Shown in pieces: positions 42,553 through 51,502 of a stretch of 64,000 bases of DNA. A model generated the notes under the pieces. It saw only the letters and a program-made list of their open reading frames with translations. It had not been told where the DNA came from and made no database searches. Source of the stretch: Paenibacillus_E sp052115445 (lineage in GTDB: Bacteria > Bacillota > Bacilli > Paenibacillales > NBRC-103111); NCBI RefSeq assembly GCF_052115445.1, contig NZ_JBFRGR010000019.1, positions 62,001 to 126,000 on the forward strand, read 5' to 3'. The translations under genes were made by a program, and so were the position numbers. The stretch's first letter is position 1. Every line of letters starts with the position of its first letter.

Positions 42553-42949
42553 ATCCACCAATTCCTTTCTTTGCTTGGAATTCTCCATACTTTGAAACGA
42601 CTGTGAATTCTGCCAGCGCCGAGTCACCATTCATAGTTATTTTCATTTCTTCGACAGCTGCAATCCGATCATCTTGAAGCAATGCTTCAAGAATACGTCG
42701 CCTCAGTTCTGAACGAACAAATGACTCGCTATTGCCTATCAATGATGAATGCTCACTACCATAGTCCGGTCCATAGATGAGGTGCTCGAATCGCTCCGTC
42801 TGTAAGATCTTATATACAGCCTGTTTAACTACCTCAAGACCATCAACAATACCGACAATACGTTTGTTCTCTTGATCAATCCTATATGTCTTGCTGGGAT
42901 GCTGCGTTTGCAGTAACTGGACATTACCAGCACCACCTGTTGGTATCAT
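42545..42949 (-). CDS. xkdS: XkdS/DUF2634 family baseplate protein
   Basis: A 134-residue protein homologous to PBSX XkdS and the gp25-like lysozyme-related baseplate fold: KTYRIDQENKRIVGIVDG, AVYKILQTERFEHLIYGPDYG, and a C-terminal VVSKYGEF strand. It lies two bases from the XkdR-like gene. Confidence 0.88.
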   Translation of the reverse strand: MIPTGGAGNVQLLQTQHPSKTYRIDQENKRIVGIVDGLEVVKQAVYKILQTERFEHLIYGPDYGSEHSSLIGNSESFVRSELRRRILEALLQDDRIAAVEEMKITMNGDSALAEFTVVSKYGEFQAKKGIGGYV

Positions 42950-42951
42950 AT

Positions 42952-43302
42952 TTACACCACCCGATCAAAGATTAAATATTGATTACCACCCTGCATCCGA
43001 AATAAGATCACTGCGTCCTCGACTTCAAGGCCCCGACGAATGATAATTTCCTCAGTGAGCGAAGATCCTGTTATCCCGCCGTTGTAACTATGGGAATGGC
43101 TAAGTTGTATCCTATACTCTGTCAGGCTCTCAGGGACAATTAAAAAATCCTCATCGAGTGTAAACCGCTGATCCACGGTCACTTCGAGAGGATTTTTCTG
43201 TGTTACACTGCCAAATAAAATAGCAACGGGAGCCCCAGCATCAACCGCCCCTTTGCCAGCACGCTTAATGAGATTCGCTAATGCGGCTATGTCCTTACTC
43301 AT
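42952..43302 (-). CDS. xkdR: XkdR/DUF2577 family protein
   Basis: A 116-residue protein with the DUF2577 pattern. The N-terminal helix LANLIKRAGKGAVDAG is followed by VTQKNPLEVTVDQRFTLDEDFLIVP, and the end AVILFRMQGGNQYLIFDRVV is typical of a spike or baseplate-hub partner. It overlaps the XkdQ gene by four bases. Confidence 0.87.
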   Translation of the reverse strand: MSKDIAALANLIKRAGKGAVDAGAPVAILFGSVTQKNPLEVTVDQRFTLDEDFLIVPESLTEYRIQLSHSHSYNGGITGSSLTEEIIIRRGLEVEDAVILFRMQGGNQYLIFDRVV

Positions 43303-44288
43303 CCATACACCTTCAACGCTAATGACATCGTGTGTTCATCTCCATCAAAAGTGTGGGTACACTCGTCAACCAAGAAATATTGATTAATACCAATCTCCGC
43401 TATATTAATAGAAACTGAACATCCCGCTCGCACCCGGATATCACCAATGGCATCAACTATAAAAGATCGTGTCTCTCGGTTCTTAAGCTTACTTAGTGTA
43501 TTGAGCACTTCATTAATCTGAGCTTCATTCAAGCCGTCATCGACTTTTTGATAAAGTTGAAGCCTACCCCACTTAGCGATATTGGAGCTATCCTGTGCAA
43601 TATATACATTTCGGCCTACTACTTTCGAGCGCTGCCCTGTTTCTTCGCTCTTTACATCTTGTACGAGCTTAATCCGATTGTACGTGTCCGAGTCGATAGA
43701 ACGTGTCATTTTGTAGTCATAAGCCAAACTCAAGTCACCAATTGACATATCCAGTTTCCAATCAGCAATATCGCGTAAATTCAGTTCGCCAAATTCGTCG
43801 TAAAACACAAACGTGCGGCCTGTAGACATCGTTGTATTGCCAAGCGCATTACAAATAATATCAAGCAACTTGCTGCCGTCCTCGATGGTTCGAGGTATTT
43901 TGTAAGTCGTTTCAGCTAGTACGCCACATTTAAGTCCAGTGTCATTTGCAATCTTTTGGACAATCTCAGTTGCACTCGCATTTTTAAATACGTAGGTGTC
44001 ACTTCCCATCAGATACCGCAACTGGTCATAAGCCGTTATCTTCACAGCTTCGTCTCGTCCATCGTCAATCTTGAATATATAACCATAAAATACAGGATGT
44101 TCATCAAACGTGACACGTACCACATCACCGGTATTGTATTTAAACGCGGCATCCTCGTATATACCGCCCTTAATAAACGTCAGTTCAATACTAGCCGCTT
44201 GGCCAACTCGGTAAGTCTTATATGTAAGACCAGTCACCGGAAGTTCCCACAACGTTCCGTCCTTATTGTCAATTAATACCTGAAGCAA
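43299..44288 (-). CDS. xkdQ: XkdQ-type baseplate hub protein
   Basis: A 329-residue protein of the XkdQ/YqbQ family, related to the gp27-like hub: VTGLTYKTYRVGQAASIELTF, then VFYGYIFKI, KITAYDQLRYLM and the final QYFLVDECTHTFDGDEHTMSL. It connects the LysM-containing XkdP to the spike complex in PBSX-type tails. Confidence 0.9.
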   Translation of the reverse strand: MLQVLIDNKDGTLWELPVTGLTYKTYRVGQAASIELTFIKGGIYEDAAFKYNTGDVVRVTFDEHPVFYGYIFKIDDGRDEAVKITAYDQLRYLMGSDTYVFKNASATEIVQKIANDTGLKCGVLAETTYKIPRTIEDGSKLLDIICNALGNTTMSTGRTFVFYDEFGELNLRDIADWKLDMSIGDLSLAYDYKMTRSIDSDTYNRIKLVQDVKSEETGQRSKVVGRNVYIAQDSSNIAKWGRLQLYQKVDDGLNEAQINEVLNTLSKLKNRETRSFIVDAIGDIRVRAGCSVSINIAEIGINQYFLVDECTHTFDGDEHTMSLALKVYG

Positions 44289-44297
44289 GAAATCACC

Positions 44298-45044
44298 TCA
44301 CGTTGCCGGCAGCTTAAGTATGCTACCCACGGCCAGTTTTTTGACATCCGAATCCTTCAAGCCGTTTATTGTCTGAATGTCTTTATATCTAGAGCTGTCG
44401 GGTATTCCAGCTGCATCCGTATAAAACCTCATGGCAATCTTGGTTAAAGTATCGCCATCTTTGAGTACATAAGTGTCTGGCCGTATCCGCTCGTCTGGCC
44501 TTCTGGTGGACTGCTGGACGGCAACCACGTTCCCAGTTGCGTCGGTATTAACCATTACCCGGCGAGCCGCGTAAAATACGTACTCTTTAAGAGAAATACT
44601 AAACTCAATGTCTCCTGGCGAGCCCGCAATTTCTTTCCATTTAAACTTTTCGATAGAAACAGGAATATTTAACTCTTGTCCGCTAAATCCCTGAGACGCC
44701 AAACGTTGCTGCCAGTGAGCTACATAAATAAAACGGATCGGGCGTTTCATCGACTTCCAGTTTTCGATAGCTCGAACGTAATACATCGGTTCATACAGCG
44801 TATCCGTTGCTAAAAAAGGATAAAATTGTGCAGGGAATAATCCCTCGAATGAGATCTCGCGCAGTTTCGGACTCTTTATAACGTTGATTTCGCCGCCCCG
44901 AACTTCTGACCTGCCATCATTCGCACCCACGATGTCATAGGTTTTGCCGTTACTGCCACTTAAAACTTCAATCTCTGCTGGATTAACTGGCAACTGAAAG
45001 CCCTCTTGGTTATTGTTGAAGCTCAAATGGATCTCATAACTCAT
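44298..45044 (-). CDS. xkdP: XkdP-type tail protein with LysM domain
   Basis: A 248-residue protein. The N-terminal part is a tail-tube-like beta domain (FQLPVNPAEIEVLSG, EISFEGLFPAQF). The C-terminal LysM (TYVLKDGDTLTKIAMRFY...VGSILKLP, from about residue 190) would bind peptidoglycan or cap the tape measure. It overlaps the tape measure gene by four bases, as in PBSX. Confidence 0.92.
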   Translation of the reverse strand: MSYEIHLSFNNNQEGFQLPVNPAEIEVLSGSNGKTYDIVGANDGRSEVRGGEINVIKSPKLREISFEGLFPAQFYPFLATDTLYEPMYYVRAIENWKSMKRPIRFIYVAHWQQRLASQGFSGQELNIPVSIEKFKWKEIAGSPGDIEFSISLKEYVFYAARRVMVNTDATGNVVAVQQSTRRPDERIRPDTYVLKDGDTLTKIAMRFYTDAAGIPDSSRYKDIQTINGLKDSDVKKLAVGSILKLPAT

Positions 45045-47119
45045 GTGTTAGTCACTCCATCTACAGAGCTGTCCATGTGCGTCTGTAAAGCAACTGTAAG
45101 TTGCCCGATCATATCCTCTACATCCCCTTGAGCGTGGTAATGATTGTCCCCTGTCACCTGGACAGTTGGCGTCAACGTGATGAAATTCTGAATGCTTTTC
45201 ATCTCTGCCAATTCCCTCATCGCTTTCAGGTCCTCGTTTGAGATATCAACCGTATCACCGATCTTGCCAACCTCGTTCACCTTGTCAATATTCGGGATAT
45301 CGTCCCAACCACTCAAGGCTGCACCTACTTTGTCGAACATGCCACCAACAAAATTATTACCATTATTGAAAGCTGTGCCATAATCCATTTGTCCCATACG
45401 ATACTTCGAGGATAAGTCGGACACGTGACGACTAGAAGATGTTGGGGCCTCCATATCGCTGAGTTTGCTCATATCCATTTGAGGTATGATACTTATATTT
45501 GCTTTTGATACTTTGTTAATTCCTTTGACAACCAAGTTTAATGCACTTACAATGCCGTTAATAACAGTTCCAAAAAATTCTGCAATGCTCTTTCCTAAAT
45601 CAAAAAATAACTTCTTGACCGCATAAACCGGATCATGAAAAATATTAGCCAAGAAGTCAACGAAAGCAAGAATCATATTCCATCCCAGTGCGATGCTGTT
45701 ATAGATTGTAGCGAATGCTACCATAAAAATACCCGCAACAATTCCCATAACCTGCTTCGTGGACACTCCAAAAGCATTGAGTACAGTAAGTAGTAATGCA
45801 ATGGCACCAATCACCGCGAATATGGGCCACGCTGCTACTGCCCAATGTATGAGCCATTTTACGGTTAGCGCTGTAACGACAGCTCCAACGGATACCAGAA
45901 TATTTTTTACGATTCCCATATGATTAGTTAGCACTCCCACAAACCATGCCGTTCCATTGGCTGCTTTCCTCAGCGCCCCCGAAATGCCCTCAAAAAATTC
46001 ATTTCCTCCAGGTGAGTTCATAAGCTTATTGACCTGTTCGATGACAGTACCAAATCCCTGGATAGCATCATTTTTGAGAAGAGTCATCACATCGCCGAAC
46101 GTCTTAGGCATTGTCTTAAATTTAGCATTGATGTCATCCGCCGCCGAAAATAACGCTCCTTTGATAATGTTAGCTGTAATCGTTCCTTCAGCCGACATTT
46201 TCTTTAGCTCGCCCTTGGTCTTTCCGGTGTACGTAGCAATTGCTTGGGCCAGCATAGGCGCGTTCTCCATGATGGAACGAAACTCATCGCCTTGAAGCTT
46301 ACCGGATGCCATTGCTTGTGTTAGCTGGTACATACCCGCTTGCGACTCTTGCGTCGAAGCTCCGGATACCTTAAAGGACTTCTGCATGAGCTCCGTAAAC
46401 TTTAAAACCTCGCTATTCCCACCAAATGCATCCCCAGCTAACAAACCAAGTTTCGCAACGCTACTCGCCATCGTAACGTAATCACCGCGCGCTCGGTTAG
46501 CTGCATCAAATACGGCAGCCTGTAGCTGCTGAGGCGTCTGCTTGTTGTCATTGACAATGTTTAACCGGGCCTGAGAGTTGATATAATCATCACTCACTTG
46601 CATGGCTTTTTTAGCTGCTGCGATGGCGATATATGCTGACGCAATCTTATCCATGTTTCCTGCTAATCCCCCAGCTGCGCTTGACCCTTCCCTGATGCGT
46701 TGGTTCACTTGTCCCTGTAGTGTAAGGATTTGCTGTTCTAGGATAGCAATTCGCTGTAAAGCTGCCTGGAGCTGTGCTGCATTACTTCCGCCCACATTCC
46801 TATTAAGCCGCTCTACTGCAGCGAGGAGTCTAAGGACAAGCCTTTGCAAGTTAGTAAAGAACACCGTCAATGAACTAGGCATTTCAAGTCGAATACGTGC
46901 CGTTATTTGTCCGAGTTGCTGTTGAATCCGGACTCGCAGCGCTTGCGCCTGCGTAAGCACGCTCGATGAGTCTAGTGTGATTCTGAAACTAATTGTCCCA
47001 TGCAGCGACTGCCTTAACCGACCTGCTGTGACGATTGTAGAATCCATCACCTGTTGCGCTCTGGTAAGCGTACTTGAGAACTGGTCGAAAAGCTTGAGAC
47101 TTGCTCCTACGGTTGCCAA
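45041..47119 (-). CDS. xkdO: Tail tape measure protein (XkdO type)
   Basis: A 692-residue protein with heptad-rich ends and a tape-measure core (TLMQKSFKVSG-type region ELMQKSFKVSGASTQESQAGMYQL, then SIMENAPMLAQAIA). Two to three hydrophobic segments (about residues 400-520) are present. Tail length scales with this protein, and it is rather short for a contractile tail. RBS GAGGTGAG precedes the ATG. Confidence 0.92.
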   Translation of the reverse strand: MATVGASLKLFDQFSSTLTRAQQVMDSTIVTAGRLRQSLHGTISFRITLDSSSVLTQAQALRVRIQQQLGQITARIRLEMPSSLTVFFTNLQRLVLRLLAAVERLNRNVGGSNAAQLQAALQRIAILEQQILTLQGQVNQRIREGSSAAGGLAGNMDKIASAYIAIAAAKKAMQVSDDYINSQARLNIVNDNKQTPQQLQAAVFDAANRARGDYVTMASSVAKLGLLAGDAFGGNSEVLKFTELMQKSFKVSGASTQESQAGMYQLTQAMASGKLQGDEFRSIMENAPMLAQAIATYTGKTKGELKKMSAEGTITANIIKGALFSAADDINAKFKTMPKTFGDVMTLLKNDAIQGFGTVIEQVNKLMNSPGGNEFFEGISGALRKAANGTAWFVGVLTNHMGIVKNILVSVGAVVTALTVKWLIHWAVAAWPIFAVIGAIALLLTVLNAFGVSTKQVMGIVAGIFMVAFATIYNSIALGWNMILAFVDFLANIFHDPVYAVKKLFFDLGKSIAEFFGTVINGIVSALNLVVKGINKVSKANISIIPQMDMSKLSDMEAPTSSSRHVSDLSSKYRMGQMDYGTAFNNGNNFVGGMFDKVGAALSGWDDIPNIDKVNEVGKIGDTVDISNEDLKAMRELAEMKSIQNFITLTPTVQVTGDNHYHAQGDVEDMIGQLTVALQTHMDSSVDGVTNT

Positions 47120-47141
47120 TAACTCTCACCTCCTTACCGGA

Positions 47142-47348
47142 TCAATTTTTAGCTACTCCCTTTACTTCCTTTGCCTCTTTTTTAACTACCAGTGCAATAG
47201 ATGCGAATATATAAGCTCTTTCAGAGGCTGGACGTTCTAATATTTCATGCGGAAGCTTCTTAAGTCTATGTAAAGCAAAATGAAGAAGATTGGCAGTTGA
47301 ATCAGGATCGATCCGCATCCCGTTCTCGTCCCAACCTCCTTCGATTAG
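47142..47348 (-). CDS. Tail assembly chaperone extension reached by -1 frameshift
   Basis: Reading on from the XkdN-like frame after a one-base slip gives 68 further codons ending at 47142 (LIEGGWDENGMRIDP onward, then a basic Lys-rich end). The only internal ATG, at 47318, has its GGAGG 16 bases away, too far for good initiation. The arrangement copies the G/GT pair of long-tailed phages, giving a 209-residue fusion. Confidence 0.75.
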   Translation of the reverse strand, partial: LIEGGWDENGMRIDPDSTANLLHFALHRLKKLPHEILERPASERAYIFASIALVVKKEAKEVKGVAKN

Positions 47349-47770
47349 TTTTTTGCTTCTTCCATCAATTCATTGATATCTTTATCGTATCCATTAACCT
47401 CTTGTACTTTCAGCACCAAGTTTGTATATTCCCCTGGTGTGAGCATACGTTTAATGAGGTTATCCGCGCCGTAAACACCATACGTTTGCTGTAACTCAGC
47501 ATCTTTAAGATCCGGAAATACAACACTGGCGATAACAAGTTTTAACATATACTCTTGCTCATCCGTCTCACGCGTATTATTGCCGTACTTACCTTTAATT
47601 GTTTTGATGCATGTTTTGCGAATATTGTCGCTATCTTCTTGCAGTACAGCTTTCACTTTCCATGCAATAGGCTTACCTTCATCGTCCTTGAAACGATCAG
47701 AAACAACAACTTCCTCTACAGCATCAACTGGCGCTGCATTTTTTGCGAAAAATGCACTTAAGTTACTCAT
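47345..47770 (-). CDS. xkdN: Tail assembly chaperone, XkdN type
   Basis: A 141-residue protein (SAFFAKNAAPVDAVEEVVVSDRFKD, then MLKLVIASVVFPDLKDAELQQ and GVYGADNLIKRML). PBSX XkdN proteins guard the tape measure before tail assembly. It ends EEAKN at a slippery A AAA AAC followed by TAA, so a fraction of ribosomes should enter the downstream frame. Confidence 0.9.
   Translation of the reverse strand: MSNLSAFFAKNAAPVDAVEEVVVSDRFKDDEGKPIAWKVKAVLQEDSDNIRKTCIKTIKGKYGNNTRETDEQEYMLKLVIASVVFPDLKDAELQQTYGVYGADNLIKRMLTPGEYTNLVLKVQEVNGYDKDINELMEEAKN
47348..47354 (-). promoter_or_regulatory. Slippery heptamer A AAA AAC for -1 frameshifting
   Basis: The heptamer is in the zero frame of the XkdN-like gene (GCA AAA AAC TAA) and abuts the stop codon. 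It is the canonical X XXY YYZ arrangement. No strong downstream pseudoknot is obvious, though a GGAGG follows that could act on the ribosome. Confidence 0.75.
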
Positions 47771-47795
47771 AAAATAGAATCCTCCTTATCGGCTT

Positions 47796-48260
47796 TTAGC
47801 CTAATGTTGGTGCAGCAAAAGCGTTTGGCATATCCCAGTCATCAAAAGTGAAGCTTACTTCTTCCTCAAGCACTTCTGAGTCCACGTCGAATGCAGCAAC
47901 TGTAATTTCATCCAAGTTAACATTCTTAAGAATGGTCGTCTGGGGACCTATCGTGGAGCTAGGATCCTCGTTGGTAACTTGGATATCGAAGTACGTATCT
48001 CTTCCTAGCTTCGTATACTCCAGCATCAATTGTCTAAACAATGACGTGGTGTAGTAGATGGTCATTGTTCCCGTTCCAGTAAAGCCGTTCGCTTTATTCT
48101 GCGTGCCGTTCTTGCCTAGCGTTTTAATTTCTTTTTTATTTTTTTTAACCTTTCCCTCTAACTTTTTAGCATAAAACATTTCCTCGACTTTGCCGTTAAT
48201 CGTTGAATATGCTCGAGCTGATTGTCCGGATATGGTATCCTTCGCTTGCAAAAAGGTCAT
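47796..48260 (-). CDS. xkdM: Tail tube protein, XkdM type
   Basis: A 154-residue tube protein with the segments QAKDTISGQSARAYSTINGKVEEM and YYTTSLFRQLMLEYTKLGRD, then a beta-rich C-terminus. It immediately follows the sheath gene, as in contractile-tailed phages. Confidence 0.93.
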   Translation of the reverse strand: MTFLQAKDTISGQSARAYSTINGKVEEMFYAKKLEGKVKKNKKEIKTLGKNGTQNKANGFTGTGTMTIYYTTSLFRQLMLEYTKLGRDTYFDIQVTNEDPSSTIGPQTTILKNVNLDEITVAAFDVDSEVLEEEVSFTFDDWDMPNAFAAPTLG

Positions 48261-48261
48261 C

Positions 48262-49575
48262 CTACTTCACCCGCACTTTGTTATAGATTTTTTCGATTGC
48301 ATCCACCGGCTGCACTGCAAACTCCGTGTATACTGCATCAGTATCTTCGCCTTGTGTAATCGTTATGTCTGTTTGTGAATCAAAATTTTCAATTGCACCG
48401 ATCTTTTGTAATGATTCCATATACTTCACATACTCATTCTTGAGCAGGTTACGACCATCGGTGTTATTATCCACATTACCGATATAGTAATTATCAAAGA
48501 TGGTTTTTAAATCATTGTTGATCGAATCCAGGACACGGAGTACGCGGTTTTTAGAGAATCGCTTGTCCTTACTCGGTGTATAGCTTGTAAATGAATTGAT
48601 ATCCTGAACGACAATAGCGCGCCCTTTACTCTGAGCAAATAGAAACTCGCCAGCTAGTACCCCTGTTTGATTCTGAGTATTGGTATAGCGCGGGCTTACA
48701 TCAACGGCATCATCATAAGCAACTCGAGTCAAAGATTCATTGACCTGTGCGGCAGCCGTTGCTCCTGCCACCCAAGCCGTAGCAGAAGCAGCATCCAAAA
48801 CAGTTCCGTCCGATAGGATAACACCGTTTTTAACACTGATAACACCTTCGTAATTCGCGCTGGGATAGTTTTCAAGAATCGTTTGAATTTTTAAACCCTC
48901 ATCGTCGCGCAATCGTTTGTTAAAGGCAACATACAGGGCCTTAAGTGTTGGATCACTTGATACAAGTGCCATCGTTTGAAACTCGTATACTTCAACGGCC
49001 GTAAGGTAATCGGTATGATCACCATTAAGGATTGTACCGTCAGTTCCACCCGTAAGCGATGCCCCAGCCGATGCTGTAAGCGATCCGCTTCCGGTCCATG
49101 TAATCCAATTGTTTGCCACTAGTCCTGCGATGTTCGTTACCGTTTGTTTATCGACCTCTTCTAAGGCTAGTAGCGTTCGTACATCGAACTTCGAACTGTC
49201 ATCAACATTGGTTTGAATGACGATTTTCAAATCATTTCCTCTCAAGCCTCCATATTTAGCTGTAGCAGTCAAACTGCCAACAACCGCTGTTGCTTTCGTA
49301 CCTGTGTTCAGCCTGTATAGGAGTAACTTACCAGCTCGCTTGAGTGATTCTCTCACAAGCAGCATGTTAGCGTCAGTCATATCGTAACCAAGCAGCGACT
49401 TCACGTTATCACCTGCTTGAAACGTCAATATCTGTTTCGATGGCCCCCATGAGAGCTTTAAAGCAAACGTAACCGTGCCGCGTTCACCTAATGTTCCGAG
49501 TGAAGAATCAGTGTTAAACGTGAAATACGAGCCTGGAAGAACCTTATTCTGCACTACCCATGTTCCTCCGGCCAT
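48262..49575 (-). CDS. xkdK: Tail sheath protein, XkdK type
   Basis: A 437-residue contractile sheath subunit. Landmarks are GTWVVQNKVLPGSYFTF at the start, ERGTVTFALKLSWGP, the VAGATAAAQVNESLT segment, and the C-terminal FVQDINSFTSYTP-like VVQDINSFTSYTPSKDKRFSKN with arm residues. Its presence makes the phage a myovirus-type. The start overlaps the XkzA-like stop. Confidence 0.95.
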   Translation of the reverse strand: MAGGTWVVQNKVLPGSYFTFNTDSSLGTLGERGTVTFALKLSWGPSKQILTFQAGDNVKSLLGYDMTDANMLLVRESLKRAGKLLLYRLNTGTKATAVVGSLTATAKYGGLRGNDLKIVIQTNVDDSSKFDVRTLLALEEVDKQTVTNIAGLVANNWITWTGSGSLTASAGASLTGGTDGTILNGDHTDYLTAVEVYEFQTMALVSSDPTLKALYVAFNKRLRDDEGLKIQTILENYPSANYEGVISVKNGVILSDGTVLDAASATAWVAGATAAAQVNESLTRVAYDDAVDVSPRYTNTQNQTGVLAGEFLFAQSKGRAIVVQDINSFTSYTPSKDKRFSKNRVLRVLDSINNDLKTIFDNYYIGNVDNNTDGRNLLKNEYVKYMESLQKIGAIENFDSQTDITITQGEDTDAVYTEFAVQPVDAIEKIYNKVRVK

Positions 49576-49752
49576 CTATTGCACCGTCCTTTCTAAAAAC
49601 TCATTAATAAGATCTATAACTTTTGAGTTCGTGTAACTTTCACCATCGACCAACAACGCACCCAGAATATCTTTCTGGGCCCCTGTAAATCTTTGAGATC
49701 CTATGAATTGTTCTTTGGTGTATGATGGCTCCTGCTCTTTTCTCGTACTCAT
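49576..49752 (-). CDS. Small XkzA-like protein between tail terminator and sheath genes
   Basis: A 58-residue protein (YTKEQFIGSQRFTGAQKDIL, then KVIDLINEFLERTVQ). It takes the place of PBSX XkzA between xkdJ and xkdK and has the same length class. The start overlaps the upstream stop by four bases and the end abuts the sheath ATG, so all three genes are coupled. Confidence 0.7.
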   Translation of the reverse strand: MSTRKEQEPSYTKEQFIGSQRFTGAQKDILGALLVDGESYTNSKVIDLINEFLERTVQ

Positions 49753-50171
49753 AGATGAACCTCCAGTTCTGATTGCATCATTTTTGTTTCTACTGGCTTT
49801 TCTTGAAGTAGATGTAATCCAACTCTTAGAAAAAAATGGAGCACATCATCAATAATTTCGTATTTCAAATCGTTTGTTCGAATTGGGCCTATGGCGACTA
49901 TGAACTGCAGTGCTTCATACAGTCTTTCGGCCATTGCCCTACAATCTGATTTCTTTGTAAGGCTATCCGCATCAGGGAAAAAATGCACATTAAAGAGTAG
50001 CGATCGAAAAGATCGATTATTCAATTCTTTTTTCTGGCCACTATTCAATTGCATGACAAAAAAAGCAGGCTGCACAAAGCCCTGCTTCACTTGTTCTGTA
50101 TATATTGGAAGGTCAGGAGCCAGCACATCCAACTTCCCGATAATCCCATTAAGGATATCCTGTTCAATCAT
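49749..50171 (-). CDS. xkdJ: Tail terminator family protein (XkdJ/DUF6838 type)
   Basis: A 140-residue protein with the pattern IYTEQVKQGFVQPAFFVM, then RSLLFNVHFFP and MAERLYEALQFI. It caps the tail before head joining in related phages. It lies one base from the HK97-gp10-like gene. Confidence 0.83.
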   Translation of the reverse strand: MIEQDILNGIIGKLDVLAPDLPIYTEQVKQGFVQPAFFVMQLNSGQKKELNNRSFRSLLFNVHFFPDADSLTKKSDCRAMAERLYEALQFIVAIGPIRTNDLKYEIIDDVLHFFLRVGLHLLQEKPVETKMMQSELEVHL

Positions 50172-50172
50172 C

Positions 50173-50577
50173 CTACCACCCCAAGCGCTGTTTCATGAAT
50201 CGCTGCAGCTTTTGTTCCAATATTGCCACCAGCTCCTGCTCGAGCTCTGCGATGGATACAGTCAACATAAATCGACCCTCCACCCACCCTCGATGATTGC
50301 GAGTCCGATGACCATACTCAACATACATAGCATATTCCACTGGATTTATTATCTCAATTTGAATGTCAGATCCGACTCGTTGAATGGGTCCAATACTCCA
50401 ACCTCGTCGCAAATCTCCGGAAAGCACAGGAGTGCGGGCAACGGTTTTTGCATACAGCCGCGCTGCCAATTCCTTTATGCACTCTTCCAGGAAAGTATGA
50501 GCATATTCTTGAAGTTGATCTAGACCTTTCTTAAAATCCTGCAAATCAGAAAAACTAAAGTCACCTAAGCGGCTCAC
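50173..50577 (-). CDS. xkdI: HK97 gp10-like head-tail protein (XkdI type)
   Basis: A 134-residue protein with the gp10 pattern: KELAARLYAKTVARTPVLSGDLRRGW, then NPVEYAMYVEYGHRTRN. It joins the neck to the tail. It overlaps the XkdH-like gene by four bases. Confidence 0.87.
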   Translation of the reverse strand: MSRLGDFSFSDLQDFKKGLDQLQEYAHTFLEECIKELAARLYAKTVARTPVLSGDLRRGWSIGPIQRVGSDIQIEIINPVEYAMYVEYGHRTRNHRGWVEGRFMLTVSIAELEQELVAILEQKLQRFMKQRLGW

Positions 50578-50945
50578 ACACGGCCAACTTCATTCAACAT
50601 AATCTCTTGATGCGTGGGATAACGAAATGGCTTACCAACTTGTTGAAACCTAATATCCATTCCATCTTGAATGACGTTAATTTCGCTGCCAGCCTTAATA
50701 GTTACATCCGGGGAGATAAAAAGCTTAGCGTCGTAATTAATCGTATTATCGGTTTCTGTACTCGTCACTCCTCTAAGAGTAGTTTGAGAAACAGCGCAAG
50801 GCTCGTCCAATAGGACGATAACCCTGTGTTGGCCTGTCGCCTTAGTTACGGGATCCTTTGCTGACTGTAGTTCAGTGACCGTACAACGACCTTCATATGT
50901 CATTTCAATGGCAGCCCTCTCAGCTGCTACGTTTCCGAAACCCAA
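50574..50945 (-). CDS. xkdH: XkdH/DUF3599-like head-tail connector protein
   Basis: A 123-residue protein with a Tyr/Gly opening (ERAAIEMTYEGRCTVTE), a beta-rich centre (TINYDAKLFISPDVTIKAGSEINVI) and GKPFRYPTHQEIMLNEV. It occupies the XkdH position between the gp6-like connector and gp10-like gene. Confidence 0.83.
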   Translation of the reverse strand: MGFGNVAAERAAIEMTYEGRCTVTELQSAKDPVTKATGQHRVIVLLDEPCAVSQTTLRGVTSTETDNTINYDAKLFISPDVTIKAGSEINVIQDGMDIRFQQVGKPFRYPTHQEIMLNEVGRV

Positions 50946-50948
50946 AGA

Positions 50949-51314
50949 CTACCACCTCAACTTCCTATAAGCAATAAGCTGACTTTCATATCTCTGCAAG
51001 AAAGATGCACCTGGTCCAGCTTTAACTGTAGACTTAGATGAACCGAAAGTAGTTGTAACATCCCCGCGTTTAACGCTCTGAATGGCCTGCTGAGTTTCCG
51101 GAAACTCAGAAGCATACTTCGTCCTATACTGATCCTCGGCGATTTGTAACACCACATTCACCAGCTCTTCCGGAACAATTGGAATGTTACACCAATTGCA
51201 TATAGCTTGAATGACCGTCTCAATCGTAAAGATAAGCCGGCCATCTTTGCTATTATCTTCAACAGGAATAGCTAGCAGGTCCTTAAGTTTGCTCAAGTAT
51301 TCATTGGTCGTCAT
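50949..51314 (-). CDS. Head-tail connector protein (YqbG/DUF3199 type)
   Basis: A 121-residue gp6-like connector: TNEYLSKLKDLLAIP, then IQAICNWCNIP and QIAEDQYRTKYASE. The frame opens at 51371 but the ATG at 51314 has AGGTGAT. It overlaps the upstream 60-residue gene by 14 bases. Confidence 0.78.
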   Translation of the reverse strand: MTTNEYLSKLKDLLAIPVEDNSKDGRLIFTIETVIQAICNWCNIPIVPEELVNVVLQIAEDQYRTKYASEFPETQQAIQSVKRGDVTTTFGSSKSTVKAGPGASFLQRYESQLIAYRKLRW

Positions 51315-51483
51315 CGTCGCTATCACCTGAATCAATAACACCATCTTTAATAAGGGAGGCTTTATCATCAACAGAAATTTCTAATTCAGTCCCAGCAGGG
51401 TAGTAATTACCGCGGTATTTAACGTTTTGAATAAACTTCACTTTAACATTCTTTGTCTTTTCTTCTTGTGCCTTTGTTGTCAT
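51301..51483 (-). CDS. Small head protein, 60 residues
   Basis: A 60-residue protein with a beta-strand core (VKVKFIQNVKYRGNYYPAGTEL) and an acidic Asp-rich end (SGDSDDDDQ). Such small SH3-like or Rho-N-like proteins often follow phage capsid genes. AAGGGTGAAC precedes the ATG. Function unknown. Confidence 0.65.
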   Translation of the reverse strand: MTTKAQEEKTKNVKVKFIQNVKYRGNYYPAGTELEISVDDKASLIKDGVIDSGDSDDDDQ

Positions 51484-51502
51484 CTACGTTCACCCTTCCT
51501 GA

